A stretch of DNA of 64,000 nt from Desulfotignum sp. Lineage in GTDB: Bacteria; Desulfobacterota; Desulfobacteria; Desulfobacterales; Desulfobacteraceae. Under the pieces are notes generated by a model that was given only the letters and a program-made list of their open reading frames with translations, was not told the DNA's origin and did not search any database. This document shows, in pieces, positions 1 to 8,464 of this stretch. The stretch covers positions 1 through 64,000 of the forward strand of contig JAABUD010000278.1 of assembly GCA_011389555.1 (NCBI GenBank), read 5' to 3'. A program made the position numbers and the translations under genes. The number at the start of each line of letters is the position of its first letter. Within the stretch, counting starts at the first letter, position 1.

Positions 1-37
1 CATGTGACTATATCACCGTTACATTCTGCCCGCACTG

Positions 38-619
38 ATGCACCGGGTCTGCGCCCATCGTGACATCACTGACCAGCGGGAAAAGATCATCCCCCTGGCC
101 CGGGGAAAGGTTCTGGAAATCGGGATCGGGTCCGGTCTGAACCTGCCGTTCTACAACCCGAAGTCCGTCACGGGACTATGGGGCATCGATCCCAGCCGAA
201 TGTTGATGGATATGATCCCAGGATCCCCGGTCCGGATGCCGTTCCCCGTTCACCTGATGGCAGGCTCCGGAGAACAGATTCCCCTGGACCCCCACACTGC
301 CGACACCGTGGTGGTGACCTATACCCTGTGCTCCATTCCGGATATCCAACAGGCCCTGGCGGAGATGCGGCGGGTGTTGAAACCCTCGGGCAGGCTGATT
401 TTCTGTGAACACGGCCGGGCCCCTGACAGGGGTATCTCCCGGTGGCAGGACCGCCTGACCCCTTTGTGGAAGCCGATCTCGGGCGGGTGTCACCTGAACC
501 GCCCCATCCCCGACCTGATCCGGGAAAACGGATTCGCCATCCAAAAGATGGATGCCGGATATGTCAGCCCCATCCGCATATCCGGGTTCCACTACCGGGG
601 ATTTGCCGTGACCCGCTGA
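38..619 (+). CDS. class I SAM-dependent methyltransferase
   Basis: A small SAM-dependent methyltransferase of the type 11 (UbiE-like) family with unknown acceptor. The SAM site is visible as LEIGIGSGLNLPFY (residues about 26-39), and the post-motif strand is VVVTYTLCSI followed by EMRRVLKPSGRLIFCEHG near residue 110. About 193 residues is usual for this subfamily. The reading frame is open from base 8, and LYHRYILPAL just before the first ATG looks like the family's normal N-terminus. It directly follows a TGA at 5-7, so the true start is probably upstream or disturbed. No ribosome site was seen at the ATG at 38. It converges on the RACo-like pair. The family assignment is firm; the substrate is not inferable. 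Confidence 0.8.
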   Translation: MHRVCAHRDITDQREKIIPLARGKVLEIGIGSGLNLPFYNPKSVTGLWGIDPSRMLMDMIPGSPVRMPFPVHLMAGSGEQIPLDPHTADTVVVTYTLCSIPDIQQALAEMRRVLKPSGRLIFCEHGRAPDRGISRWQDRLTPLWKPISGGCHLNRPIPDLIRENGFAIQKMDAGYVSPIRISGFHYRGFAVTR

Positions 620-649
620 GCCACAGACATCAGGCCCACGGCCATGCAT

Positions 650-2215
650 TCAGCTATCTGACTTTGGTGACATCTGAATGGAACGCAGGGACGGGAACCG
701 GGAGGTATCTGTGTGGGGATAGAACTTGGCGCCGGAAAACAGATTCATGAAATCCTGGTTCACGTTCAATTCGATATAGGTGATGGTCTCTCTGATGGCC
801 ATGACCCGGTCAAATGCCTCCGGATCGATCAGCACCTGCTCCGCGCCTTGTAACGAAGTGTTGCCCAGCACCTGGAACCGGTCCACCGGAATATCCGGCA
901 GCATACCGATGGTGATGGCGGAGGTCGGGTCGATAAAGGAGCCGAAAGTACCGGCCACGTAAAACCGTTCCAGATCGGAAAAGGAAAGCCCGGCGGTCTG
1001 GGACACGATCACCTCCAGGATGGTGTACATGGCGGCTTTGGCACTGGTCAAAGAATCCAGGTCCACCTGGGACAGCCGGATGGGCCGGCCGGTTCCCGAA
1101 CCGGCGGCATCCACCAGATCAAAGGCCGGGATACCATTTTCATCCGTCAGACAGCCGCCACAGGTCCCGGACACCAGTTTTCCCCGGATATCGATGCGGC
1201 CGGACGTGAACAGGGCCGCGGCCAGATCGATCATGCCGGACCCGCAGATGCCCACGGGGGGGTGATCATCGATGGTGTGAATGATCAGCTCCCGGGTGGA
1301 CGGATCCACGCTCACCCGGTCGATCACCCCGGGTTTGGCCGTCATGCCCACCTGACTGACCCCGCTCTCCAGCGCCGGCCCGGCTGCGCCGGCACAGGCC
1401 ATGAGCCAGTCTCTGCTTCCCAGAACGATTTCCGCATTGGTGCCCACATCCACCATGATGCACGGAGAATCTTTTTGATCCAGATCCGCGGCCAGAATCC
1501 CGGCCAGCAGATCCCCGCCGAAATAGGATCCGATATTGGGAAACAGAAACACCTGTCCCCGGGGATGGATCTCCAGTCCCAGCTGTGTTGCGTCCAGGGT
1601 GTCGGGAATATTGGCACAGGGGATGTAGGGCTCCTGGATGATCCCGAATGCCGGCAACCCCAGAAACAGATGGGTCATGGCCGTGTTCCCGGCCCCGGCC
1701 AGCAGAAACACCCGGTCCGGGGACCGATCATTGTCTTTGCACATTCGGGCCAGATGCCGGTTGACCGCATCGATGGCCAGGTCCTGAAGTTCGCCCCTGC
1801 CCGCCGGGGTCTTTGCATGATGAATCCGGGTGAGCACATCCGGGCCGATATCCGCCTGGGGATTGTCCAGCCCGGTTTCCCCGATTTTTTTTCCAGTCTC
1901 CAGATCCATCAGCGAGATCACCATGCGGGTGGTGCCGATATCCACGGCCGCTCCCAGCACCGGGGCCGCATCGTTTGGGTCCAGCAGTGCCACCACCACA
2001 AAAGACCGGCGGTCCTTGAACAGCACCACCTTTGTCCGCCAGTCCCACTCCCGCAGCCGCACCGGCAGATCCTCGATCAAATGCCGGGGAATATGCACAT
2101 ATCCGGTTTTCAGTTCCTTTTTCAGTGCCTGTTCCAGACGCTGGACATCGGCCGTGTTGTTCCCCAGGGCCGGGGGAGTCAGCTCAATGGTGCGGACATA
2201 GCCTGAACCGCTCAT
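650..2215 (-). CDS. RACo-like ASKHA ATPase without ferredoxin domain
   Basis: An ATPase of the ASKHA (DUF4445) fold found in reductive activators of corrinoid proteins. VDIGTTRMVISLMDL (about residue 91) is the phosphate-1 loop. MVDVGTNAEIVLG, GICGSGMIDLAAAL and YVAGTFGSFIDP are the other conserved family blocks. At 521 residues it lacks the N-terminal 2Fe-2S ferredoxin domain of the gene before it, whose stop it overlaps by 4 bases (2212-2215), so the two are co-transcribed. A natural guess is that it pairs with, or regulates, the full-length activator, perhaps dimerising with it or serving a second corrinoid protein. No methyltransferase or corrinoid protein gene lies nearby to name the client. 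Confidence 0.8.
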   Translation of the reverse strand: MSGSGYVRTIELTPPALGNNTADVQRLEQALKKELKTGYVHIPRHLIEDLPVRLREWDWRTKVVLFKDRRSFVVVALLDPNDAAPVLGAAVDIGTTRMVISLMDLETGKKIGETGLDNPQADIGPDVLTRIHHAKTPAGRGELQDLAIDAVNRHLARMCKDNDRSPDRVFLLAGAGNTAMTHLFLGLPAFGIIQEPYIPCANIPDTLDATQLGLEIHPRGQVFLFPNIGSYFGGDLLAGILAADLDQKDSPCIMVDVGTNAEIVLGSRDWLMACAGAAGPALESGVSQVGMTAKPGVIDRVSVDPSTRELIIHTIDDHPPVGICGSGMIDLAAALFTSGRIDIRGKLVSGTCGGCLTDENGIPAFDLVDAAGSGTGRPIRLSQVDLDSLTSAKAAMYTILEVIVSQTAGLSFSDLERFYVAGTFGSFIDPTSAITIGMLPDIPVDRFQVLGNTSLQGAEQVLIDPEAFDRVMAIRETITYIELNVNQDFMNLFSGAKFYPHTDTSRFPSLRSIQMSPKSDS

Positions 2216-4146
2216 TTACGCAGGCCTTCCAGTTTTGCCTTGACCTTGGGGAAATAGTTGAGTTCCGTGTGGGGCAGAAACAGCGCGCCCATATAATGGT
2301 CCATATACGACGGGGTGGAAGCCAGCTCAAAATTGGTCATCATGTTCACCACCTGGGTCACCTGCTGCCGCAGGGAATTGGTCAGGCAGTTGATGCGGCA
2401 TCCCAGCAGGGACCCGTTGCCCAGATAGGTGACCTTTTCCGGCTCGATTTCGGGCAGAAGTCCAATGGTGATGGCCGAAGCCAGGTCCACATAAGACCCG
2501 AACCCGCCGGCCAGAATGATCCGCTCGATATCGCTCACCTTGAGGCCGATTTCGTCCAGAAGCGTCAGGGCTGCGGAATACATGGCGCCCTTGGCCCGGA
2601 TCAGATTGTCCAGATCCGGCTCCGTAATGGTGATGTCCCGCTCGATTTGGGTGTCCTTCTCATACACCAGCACATACTCCCAGATCTCATCGGTCTGACG
2701 GATTCTGGGGGTGTCCAGTTCCTGGTTGAACTTGCCCCGGGAATCGATGATCCCGGTTTCCAGCAGTCTCGCCGCCAGGGTGATGAGTCCGGACCCGCAG
2801 ATGCCTTTGGCTTTTTCATTGCCCACGGTGATGATCATGGGTTCGAACGTCTGTGGATTGATGGACACATCTTCGACGGCCCCTTTGGCGGCCCGCATGC
2901 CGAACTTGACGCCCCCGCCTTCAAAGGCCGGGCCGGCCGAGGCGGCCGTGCACACCATCCATTCCTGGTGCCCGATGGTGATTTCCGCGTTGGTACCGAT
3001 ATCCATGTACAGGGTCAGCTCCGGTGACCGGTACATGCCCGATGCCATGATACCTGAAATGATATCCCCGCCCACATACGACGAGACCCCCGGATACACC
3101 AGGGCCGTGGTATGGTCGGCCATGTCCAGGCCGATTTCCGTGGCATGAAACGGCGGGTACAGAATGGATGCGGGCACATAGGGATCTCTTCGGATATAAC
3201 TGGGATTGATCTTCAGCAGCAGCTGGGTCATGGTGGAGTTGCCGGCCAGGGTGATGGTGGAGACCTCATGTGTTTCAATCCCGGCTTTTTTGACGATCCC
3301 CTGGATGATCTTGTTGATGGTTTCCACCACTTTTTTGTGCAGGGTGGCCAGCCCGTCCCCTTTTTCCGAATACATGATCCGGGAGATCACATCCTCACCA
3401 TAGCTGATCTGGGCGTTGAACTCTCCCTGCTGGGCCAGGACCTCGCCCGTGTGCAGATCCATGACCTGGCCGAACACCGTGGTGGTGCCGATGTCCACGG
3501 CAATGGCATAATTTCGGTCTGTGGTGTCTCCGGGTTCGATATTGATGATCTCGTTCTTTCCATCCTCCCGCACGGGCCGTAAAATCGTGGCCGTGACCTT
3601 GAAATTTTCCTGCCGGATCATGTCGGGCACCCGGCGGATCAGGCCCAGGTCCAGGGTCAATCGATGTTCATCGTGATGAATCCGCAGATGGTTCATGATT
3701 CGGGCCACATCGGCCTGGTTGTCCCCTTCGGTGGCCGGATCCAATTCCAGATATATTTTTTCCACGGGCGGAATGAACAGCCCGTCCTGTTTGAGATCCT
3801 CCACATCCACGGTCATGGCCCGGGCTGTATGACGGTCCATGGTCTGGTCGAGCCGGCTGGTTTCCATTTCCGATTCCACGGGAATGCGCACGGTCACGTC
3901 GGATGCCACTGTAGCCAGACAGGCCAGGCGATATCCTTTTTCTTTGTCCTGTTCCGTGAGTTTTTCCGAAATCCCGCCGGACACCTCTCCGGATTCGATG
4001 AGGACCCGGCATTTACCGCATGTCCCGCCGCCGCCGCAGGAGGCATTGATATGGACCCCGGCCTCCATGGCGGCCCGGATCAGGCTCTCCCCTTCTGCCA
4101 CAGTGGCTTTTATATGATGGGGTAAAAATTCAATTGTATGGGTCAT
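2212..4146 (-). CDS. 2Fe-2S ferredoxin-ASKHA corrinoid activation protein (RACo-like)
   Basis: A full-length RACo-type protein. Such proteins use ATP and a low-potential 2Fe-2S cluster to re-reduce Co(II) of corrinoid methyl carriers after accidental oxidation. The N-terminal plant-type ferredoxin has C37-x5-C43-x2-C46 and C76. A linker of about 130 residues follows, then the ASKHA ATPase from about residue 213 (VDIGTTTVFGQVMD), with MDIGTNAEITIG, GICGSGLITLAARL and LAGGFGSYVDLASA further on. The length of 644 is normal. The start has an AGGGAGG site about 8 bases upstream, and a consensus promoter lies at 4239-4267. It is the first gene of a two-gene unit with the ferredoxin-less paralogue. 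The cognate corrinoid protein is not in the window. Confidence 0.88.
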   Translation of the reverse strand: MTHTIEFLPHHIKATVAEGESLIRAAMEAGVHINASCGGGGTCGKCRVLIESGEVSGGISEKLTEQDKEKGYRLACLATVASDVTVRIPVESEMETSRLDQTMDRHTARAMTVDVEDLKQDGLFIPPVEKIYLELDPATEGDNQADVARIMNHLRIHHDEHRLTLDLGLIRRVPDMIRQENFKVTATILRPVREDGKNEIINIEPGDTTDRNYAIAVDIGTTTVFGQVMDLHTGEVLAQQGEFNAQISYGEDVISRIMYSEKGDGLATLHKKVVETINKIIQGIVKKAGIETHEVSTITLAGNSTMTQLLLKINPSYIRRDPYVPASILYPPFHATEIGLDMADHTTALVYPGVSSYVGGDIISGIMASGMYRSPELTLYMDIGTNAEITIGHQEWMVCTAASAGPAFEGGGVKFGMRAAKGAVEDVSINPQTFEPMIITVGNEKAKGICGSGLITLAARLLETGIIDSRGKFNQELDTPRIRQTDEIWEYVLVYEKDTQIERDITITEPDLDNLIRAKGAMYSAALTLLDEIGLKVSDIERIILAGGFGSYVDLASAITIGLLPEIEPEKVTYLGNGSLLGCRINCLTNSLRQQVTQVVNMMTNFELASTPSYMDHYMGALFLPHTELNYFPKVKAKLEGLRK

Positions 4147-4238
4147 GGCAGCGCCCTCCCTTTGTCGCTTGTGTATTTCTCAATATAAAAAGCGGTCTTT
4201 ATTGAACAAAAACCGCTGCTCAGTCCTGACTGATAATG

Positions 4239-4267
4239 ATTATACCTGCTGCCGGTTCATTTGCCAA
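4239..4267 (-). promoter_or_regulatory. sigma70-type promoter for the RACo-like pair
   Basis: Read on the minus strand: TTGGCA (4267-4262), a 17-base spacer, then TATAAT (4244-4239), about 90 bases upstream of the start at 4146. Match and spacing are near consensus. No operator was recognised. Confidence 0.65.
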
Positions 4268-4287
4268 GGAACAAACCCAAAATAGCA

Positions 4288-4316
4288 TTGAATTTTACAC
4301 CTGTTTGTGAAATGAT
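4288..4316 (+). promoter_or_regulatory. possible promoter for the 2-hydroxyacid oxidase operon
   Basis: TTGAAT, a 17-base spacer and AATGAT end about 48 bases before the ATG at 4364. The match is weaker than that of the divergent promoter at 4239-4267. The two promoters are back to back, so a shared regulator between them is possible but no clear operator was seen. Confidence 0.35.
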
Positions 4317-4363
4317 GCAGGCATCGATATCGGCAACAAACGGTCATCAAAAGGGGACAGCCT

Positions 4364-5797
4364 ATGAAGACAGTTGATGAATCAAGACTAAGGGACATAT
4401 TCGGTGAGGCAAACATCAAGATGGACCCGTCGGATCTGTACGCATTCGGATCAGACTCCTCGGTTCATCATGCCATGCCCTGGGCAGTGGTCCGACCGGA
4501 CAACACCCGACAGGTCCAGCAATTGATGGCCTATGCCAACGAAGCGCTGATCCCTGTCATTCCCCGGGGCGGCGGTTCCGGCATGTGCGGCCAGACCGTG
4601 CCCGTCCACGGCGGCATTGTTCTGGACATGAAGCACATGAACCGGATTCTGGAGATCAACCTGCCGGATGTGTACTGCCGGGTGGAGCCCGGCGTGGTGG
4701 ACGATGATCTGAACCTGGCCCTCAAGCCCCATGGGATGTTTTATCCCCCGACCCCGGCATCCTCCCGCATTGCCACCGTCGGCGGCGAGATCGCCAACAA
4801 CGCCTCGGGCGTGCGATCCGTGAAATACGGGGCCACCCGGGACGCGGTGCTGGGCATGAAAGTGGTGCTGCCCAACGGGGAGCTGGTGACCCTGGGGGCC
4901 CACACCCGGGTGGAGGCATCCGGTTACCAGCTGCACAAGCTGATGGTGGGATCCGAAGGCACGCTAGGGGTGGTGGTGGAAGCCACGCTCAATTTTGTGC
5001 CCATCCCCGAATACCGGTGCATGGGGATCGCCAATTTCGACCAGCTGGCCCATGCCGGGGCCGCGGTCGGTTCCATCATGGCATCCGGTGCCATCCCGTC
5101 CATGCTGGAACTGGTGGATTCCGTGGCCATCAAGGCGGTGAACAAAACCATGAACCTGGGGCTCAAGGAGGTGGCTGCCTCCCTGATATTTGAAGCGGAC
5201 GGCATGGTCAAGGAAGCCGTGGACTATGAAATCAACAAAATGACCCAGATCTGCAAACAGCACCATGGCAGCGACATCAAGGCCAGTTACGATCCCAAGG
5301 AACGGGCCAAAATTTTTATGGGCCGCAAAAAACTGTTCCCGGCCCTGTCCAAATATGACGACCGCCTGTCGTCCACCTCCCTGGCAGACGACATGGCTGT
5401 GCCCTATTCCAAAATGGCGGACATGGCCGGCAAGATCCATGAAGTGGCCGAGAAAAACAATATCATCATGACCGCTTACGGCCACTGCGGGTCCGGGTGC
5501 ATGCACACCAAGATTCTCATGGACACCACGCAGCCCGAACAATGGGCATCGGCCCGGAAAGCCATCACGGAGATTTACGAGTTCGTGCGGTCCGTCAATG
5601 GCACCACCTCGGCGGAACATGGCATCGGCCTGTCCAAAGCCGCCTCTTTCAAAGTGGAAAAAGCGGATTCTCTGCGCCTGCTTCAAACCATCAAACAGGC
5701 CCTGGATCCCAACAATATCCTGAACCCGGGTAAACTCATGCAGGCCCCTGACGACTGGGTCACGGCCACCGGGTTGAGATATGCTGTGAACAACTGA
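4364..5797 (+). CDS. FAD-binding 2-hydroxyacid (D-lactate/glycolate) oxidase, GlcD-like
   Basis: A GlcD/Dld-type flavoprotein that oxidises a 2-hydroxyacid such as D-lactate or glycolate to the 2-oxoacid. The PCMH-type FAD-binding domain is in the N-terminal half: PRGGGSGMCGQTVPVHGGI (about residues 67-85), PPTPASSRIATVGGEIANNA and NASGVRSVKYG. The C-terminal cap has YGHCGSGCMHTKI, TSAEHGIGLSKA and LDPNNILNPGKL, as expected. The 477-residue length is typical. An AGGGGA ribosome site precedes the ATG. It heads a three-gene unit with a multi-cluster ferredoxin protein (19-base gap) and a LarA-like racemase, which favours D-lactate or a related acid. The natural electron acceptor is presumably the next gene product rather than oxygen. 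Confidence 0.9.
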   Translation: MKTVDESRLRDIFGEANIKMDPSDLYAFGSDSSVHHAMPWAVVRPDNTRQVQQLMAYANEALIPVIPRGGGSGMCGQTVPVHGGIVLDMKHMNRILEINLPDVYCRVEPGVVDDDLNLALKPHGMFYPPTPASSRIATVGGEIANNASGVRSVKYGATRDAVLGMKVVLPNGELVTLGAHTRVEASGYQLHKLMVGSEGTLGVVVEATLNFVPIPEYRCMGIANFDQLAHAGAAVGSIMASGAIPSMLELVDSVAIKAVNKTMNLGLKEVAASLIFEADGMVKEAVDYEINKMTQICKQHHGSDIKASYDPKERAKIFMGRKKLFPALSKYDDRLSSTSLADDMAVPYSKMADMAGKIHEVAEKNNIIMTAYGHCGSGCMHTKILMDTTQPEQWASARKAITEIYEFVRSVNGTTSAEHGIGLSKAASFKVEKADSLRLLQTIKQALDPNNILNPGKLMQAPDDWVTATGLRYAVNN

Positions 5798-5816
5798 TAA
5801 AATAAGGGATTGCCCT

Positions 5817-6770
5817 ATGGAAACAAAAAAATCCACCCGGTTCAATCATCTGAAAAAATGGGAATCCACCCTGGCGGCCTGCATCCGTTGCGGCTATTGT
5901 TTTGAGCATTGTCCGTTGTTCAAGTACACGGGATGGGAGTCGGATGCCCCCCGGGCCAAAATCATCACTGCGTTCGGGCTTTTGACCGGTGAACTGCAGC
6001 CGTCGGAAACTGCGGCGGACAAACTGTTCAACTGTTTTTACTGCAAACGCTGCGAGGCGGCCTGTTCGTCGGGCGTAACCCTGACCGACGTCTTCACGGA
6101 TGCCAAAAAAGATCTCGTGGAAATGGGATACACCGGTCCGGGCACCACTGCGGTCACAGACCTGACCTGTGCCCAGTGCCTGCTTTGTGTGACCGCCTGC
6201 CCCCATGAGGCCCGGTTCCACGGGGAAAACGGGATCGAAACCGATCCGGTGAAATGCCAGAGTTGCGGCACCTGCGTGTCGATCTGCCCGGCCAATGCGG
6301 TCCGGATCATGCACACGTTCGGCACGGGAACACAGGATCTGACCCGGGCTTCGGCCCGGTTTCTGGACACCCACACCTCGGCCAAAGCTGTCGTGTTCGC
6401 CTGCAACTGGTCCTATTATCCGGATCTTCAGGCCTCCCGGCTGCCGGAATCGGAAACCCATGACAAAGATTACGAAATCTATGTCAACATGTGTGCCGGA
6501 CGGCTGGAACCCGGCCTGCTCGTGGCCCCGTTTCTCAACCATGCCCGGGGCGTGCTGGTGGCCTGTTGTCCGGAAGATGACTGCCAGCACAAACACGGGG
6601 GCAAACGGGCAAAACAGCAGGTGAAGCGGATTCAATCCACCCTGGAAACCCTGAACATCGAACCGGACCGGATCCAGGTAGTCGAAATCCCCAACGGCGA
6701 CAAAACTCTGTTCCAGGCGGAAATCGACACCTTCATCGACCACCTCAATACCCTGGGCCCCATAAAATAA
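5817..6770 (+). CDS. poly-[4Fe-4S] protein with C-terminal MvhD domain
   Basis: An electron carrier probably serving the upstream oxidase. It has four CxxCxxCxxxC sets, at C22/25/28/32, C73/76/79/83, C118/121/124/128 and C147/150/153/157. The first two are spaced as in GlcF-type subunits and the last two form a bacterial ferredoxin. From about residue 190 comes a hydrogenase iron-sulfur subunit (MvhD/FlpD) domain with C196, C226, C250/C251 and C256 (VACCPEDDCQHKHGG). The cysteine-rich CCG domain of true GlcF is absent. MvhD domains normally hand electrons to HdrA-type flavoproteins, so this fusion suggests hydroxyacid electrons go to a heterodisulfide-reductase-like or bifurcating complex. 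That routing is inference. AAGGG lies 8 bases upstream of the ATG. Confidence 0.82.
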   Translation: METKKSTRFNHLKKWESTLAACIRCGYCFEHCPLFKYTGWESDAPRAKIITAFGLLTGELQPSETAADKLFNCFYCKRCEAACSSGVTLTDVFTDAKKDLVEMGYTGPGTTAVTDLTCAQCLLCVTACPHEARFHGENGIETDPVKCQSCGTCVSICPANAVRIMHTFGTGTQDLTRASARFLDTHTSAKAVVFACNWSYYPDLQASRLPESETHDKDYEIYVNMCAGRLEPGLLVAPFLNHARGVLVACCPEDDCQHKHGGKRAKQQVKRIQSTLETLNIEPDRIQVVEIPNGDKTLFQAEIDTFIDHLNTLGPIK

Positions 6771-6846
6771 CGCAAAAGCCAATACGTTATACCCAATACC
6801 GATCAACCACCACCCGAAACCCCGACAATAAGGAAACCCCGACCCC

Positions 6847-8085
6847 ATGAACATAATCGTTCCTTATGACAAACAAGACACCCTGACCGCAAAACTGGAT
6901 GATGACATTTCGGTCCGGTTTCTGGAGGCCAATGACGTCACCCTGCCCGATCAGGACCGGGTGATTGCCGATGCCGTGGCCCATCCCATCCAAAGCGCTC
7001 CATTTGACCAGTTCATCAAAGACGCCGGCAAAGTCCTGGTCATTGTCAACGACGCCACCCGGCCCACCCCCACGGCCAGGGTCCTGGACGTGATCTTTGA
7101 GCCGCTGTCACACACGGATTATCATTTCATCATTGCCACGGGCGTTCACCGGGGTCCCACGGAAGAAGAATTCATCCAGATTTTCGGCGACTTTTACGAG
7201 CGGGTCAAAGACCGGATCATTGTGCATGATGCCAGAAAAGACAAAGACATGGTCTACCTGGGCGACTCTTCCAACGGCACCCCCATGTATGTGAACAAGG
7301 CCGGGGTGGAAGCGGACAAAATCATCATCATCTCTTCCGTGGAGCCCCATTATTTTGCCGGATACACGGGCGGCAGAAAATCGTTTCTTCCGGGCATTGC
7401 CGGATATCAGACCGTCGAGCAGAACCACAAACTGGCACTGGTGCCCGAAGCCCGGGCCCTGGCTTTGGCCGGCAACCCCGTGCACGAGGACATGATGGAT
7501 GCCATCAAGACCGTGAAGCAGGAGATCTTTTCCATCATGACGGTGCTGGACAAGCACCACCAGATATACGCCGCATGCACCGGCCATATCCATGACTCGT
7601 TTCATGCGGCCATCGACCGGGCCAATGAGGTGTTTGCCGCGCCCATGGGGGAAAAGGCCGACATTGTAGTGTCCGTGGTGACCTTTCCCCAGGACATCGA
7701 CCTGTACCAGGCCCAGAAAGGCATTGACAACGCCAAGCTGGCGCTGAAGGAAAACGGGATCCTGATCCTGGTGGCCAAATGCCGGTGCGGCATCGGCGGC
7801 AAGGCGTTCGCCGACCTGCTGGGCTCCTGCGACACCCCCAGAGCGGCCCTGGAAAAAATCGAAAAAGGCTATGTCCTGGGCTATCACAAGGCCGCCAAAA
7901 TGGCGGAAATCGGGTTATGGGCACAGATGTGGGCAGTCACGGACGTACCGCCCGAAGAGATCTCTCCGCTGTTCATCACCCCGTTCAGCGATCTGCAGAC
8001 CGCCCTGGACCAGGCCCTGGATCAGAAAGGCAGACAGGCCACTGTCCTGTTTCTCATGGACGGCGGGCTGACGGTACCGATGTAG
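6847..8085 (+). CDS. LarA-family nickel-pincer racemase/epimerase (DUF2088)
   Basis: A lactate-racemase family protein (412 residues, usual about 420). NDATRPTPTARVLDVI is the N-terminal signature. H101 (TGVHRGPT), H168 (EPHYFAGYTGG), K178 (GGRKSFLPG) and H194 match in order and spacing the catalytic histidines, cofactor-linked lysine and nickel ligand known in Lactiplantibacillus plantarum LarA (H108, H174, K184, H200). Its place after a D-2-hydroxyacid oxidase suggests it converts the L-isomer so that the oxidase can use both. Other LarA relatives act on different hydroxyacids, so lactate is not proven. The cofactor-making larB, larC and larE are not in the window. AAGGA lies 11 bases upstream, 76 bases after the previous gene. 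Confidence 0.85.
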   Translation: MNIIVPYDKQDTLTAKLDDDISVRFLEANDVTLPDQDRVIADAVAHPIQSAPFDQFIKDAGKVLVIVNDATRPTPTARVLDVIFEPLSHTDYHFIIATGVHRGPTEEEFIQIFGDFYERVKDRIIVHDARKDKDMVYLGDSSNGTPMYVNKAGVEADKIIIISSVEPHYFAGYTGGRKSFLPGIAGYQTVEQNHKLALVPEARALALAGNPVHEDMMDAIKTVKQEIFSIMTVLDKHHQIYAACTGHIHDSFHAAIDRANEVFAAPMGEKADIVVSVVTFPQDIDLYQAQKGIDNAKLALKENGILILVAKCRCGIGGKAFADLLGSCDTPRAALEKIEKGYVLGYHKAAKMAEIGLWAQMWAVTDVPPEEISPLFITPFSDLQTALDQALDQKGRQATVLFLMDGGLTVPM

Positions 8086-8152
8086 CCCCCGATAAAAACT
8101 GCTGGCAGACAATGAGAAGTCCGGGAAGAAGACAGGTTTTACATTGAGAGAC

Positions 8153-8187
8153 AAAAAAAGGCCTCCAGCGCAATGCTGAAAGCCTTG
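8153..8187 (-). terminator. rho-independent terminator after the tRNA genes
   Basis: On the minus strand AAGGCTTTCAGC pairs with GCTGGAGGCCTT across a short loop and is followed by a run of seven T. It ends the tRNA-Lys/tRNA-Glu transcript just after the Glu gene. Confidence 0.75.
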
Positions 8188-8198
8188 ATTATGTTTGG

Positions 8199-8276
8199 TG
8201 GCGTCCCCAAGGGGATTCGAACCCCTGTCGCCGGCGTGAAAGGCCGGTGTCCTGGACCGGGCTAGACGATGGGGAC
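8199..8276 (-). tRNA. tRNA-Glu(TTC)
   Basis: A complete cloverleaf on the minus strand. The acceptor stem GTCCCCA pairs with TGGGGAC, with discriminator G and encoded CCA. The anticodon stem CCGGC/GCCGG closes a CTTTCAC loop with anticodon TTC. The T arm is AGGGGTTCGAATCCCCT. A second CCA triplet follows directly after the first (8196-8198). It lies 33 bases downstream of tRNA-Lys and is probably on the same transcript. Confidence 0.95.
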
Positions 8277-8309
8277 GCATTTGGTTTTCTGGTACCGGGT
8301 GCTCGTTGT

Positions 8310-8385
8310 TGGTGGGCCGTGCTGGGCTCGAACCAGCGACTCTCTGCTTAAAAGGCAGATACTCTGCCAACTGAGTTAACGGCCC
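8310..8385 (-). tRNA. tRNA-Lys(TTT)
   Basis: A complete cloverleaf of 76 bases with encoded CCA. The acceptor stem GGGCCGT pairs with ACGGCCC. The anticodon loop CTTTTAA carries TTT, the D arm has AGTTGGC, and the T arm is CTGGTTCGAGCCCAG. It is the first gene of the pair with tRNA-Glu. Confidence 0.96.
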
Positions 8386-8464
8386 GAGGGGCACTGCCAA
8401 AAAACAAGGGCGAATCTATATGTTTTTCCAAATATTGTCAACTCTTTTTTTGGAATTTTTTCAA

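Noticed and set aside
5-7. TGA before the first methyltransferase as a selenocysteine codon
   Set aside because: No SECIS-like hairpin follows and this enzyme family has no cysteine at that place; a start-site or frame problem is simpler.
1262-2206. 314-codon open frame on the plus strand
   Set aside because: Antisense to the ASKHA gene at 650-2215 with the same His/Gln/Gly-rich shadow composition.
6771-6846. Gap before the LarA-like gene as a separate promoter or riboswitch
   Set aside because: The 76 bases show only an AAGGA ribosome site; no -35/-10 pair or stable hairpin was found, so I treat the gene as part of the upstream operon.
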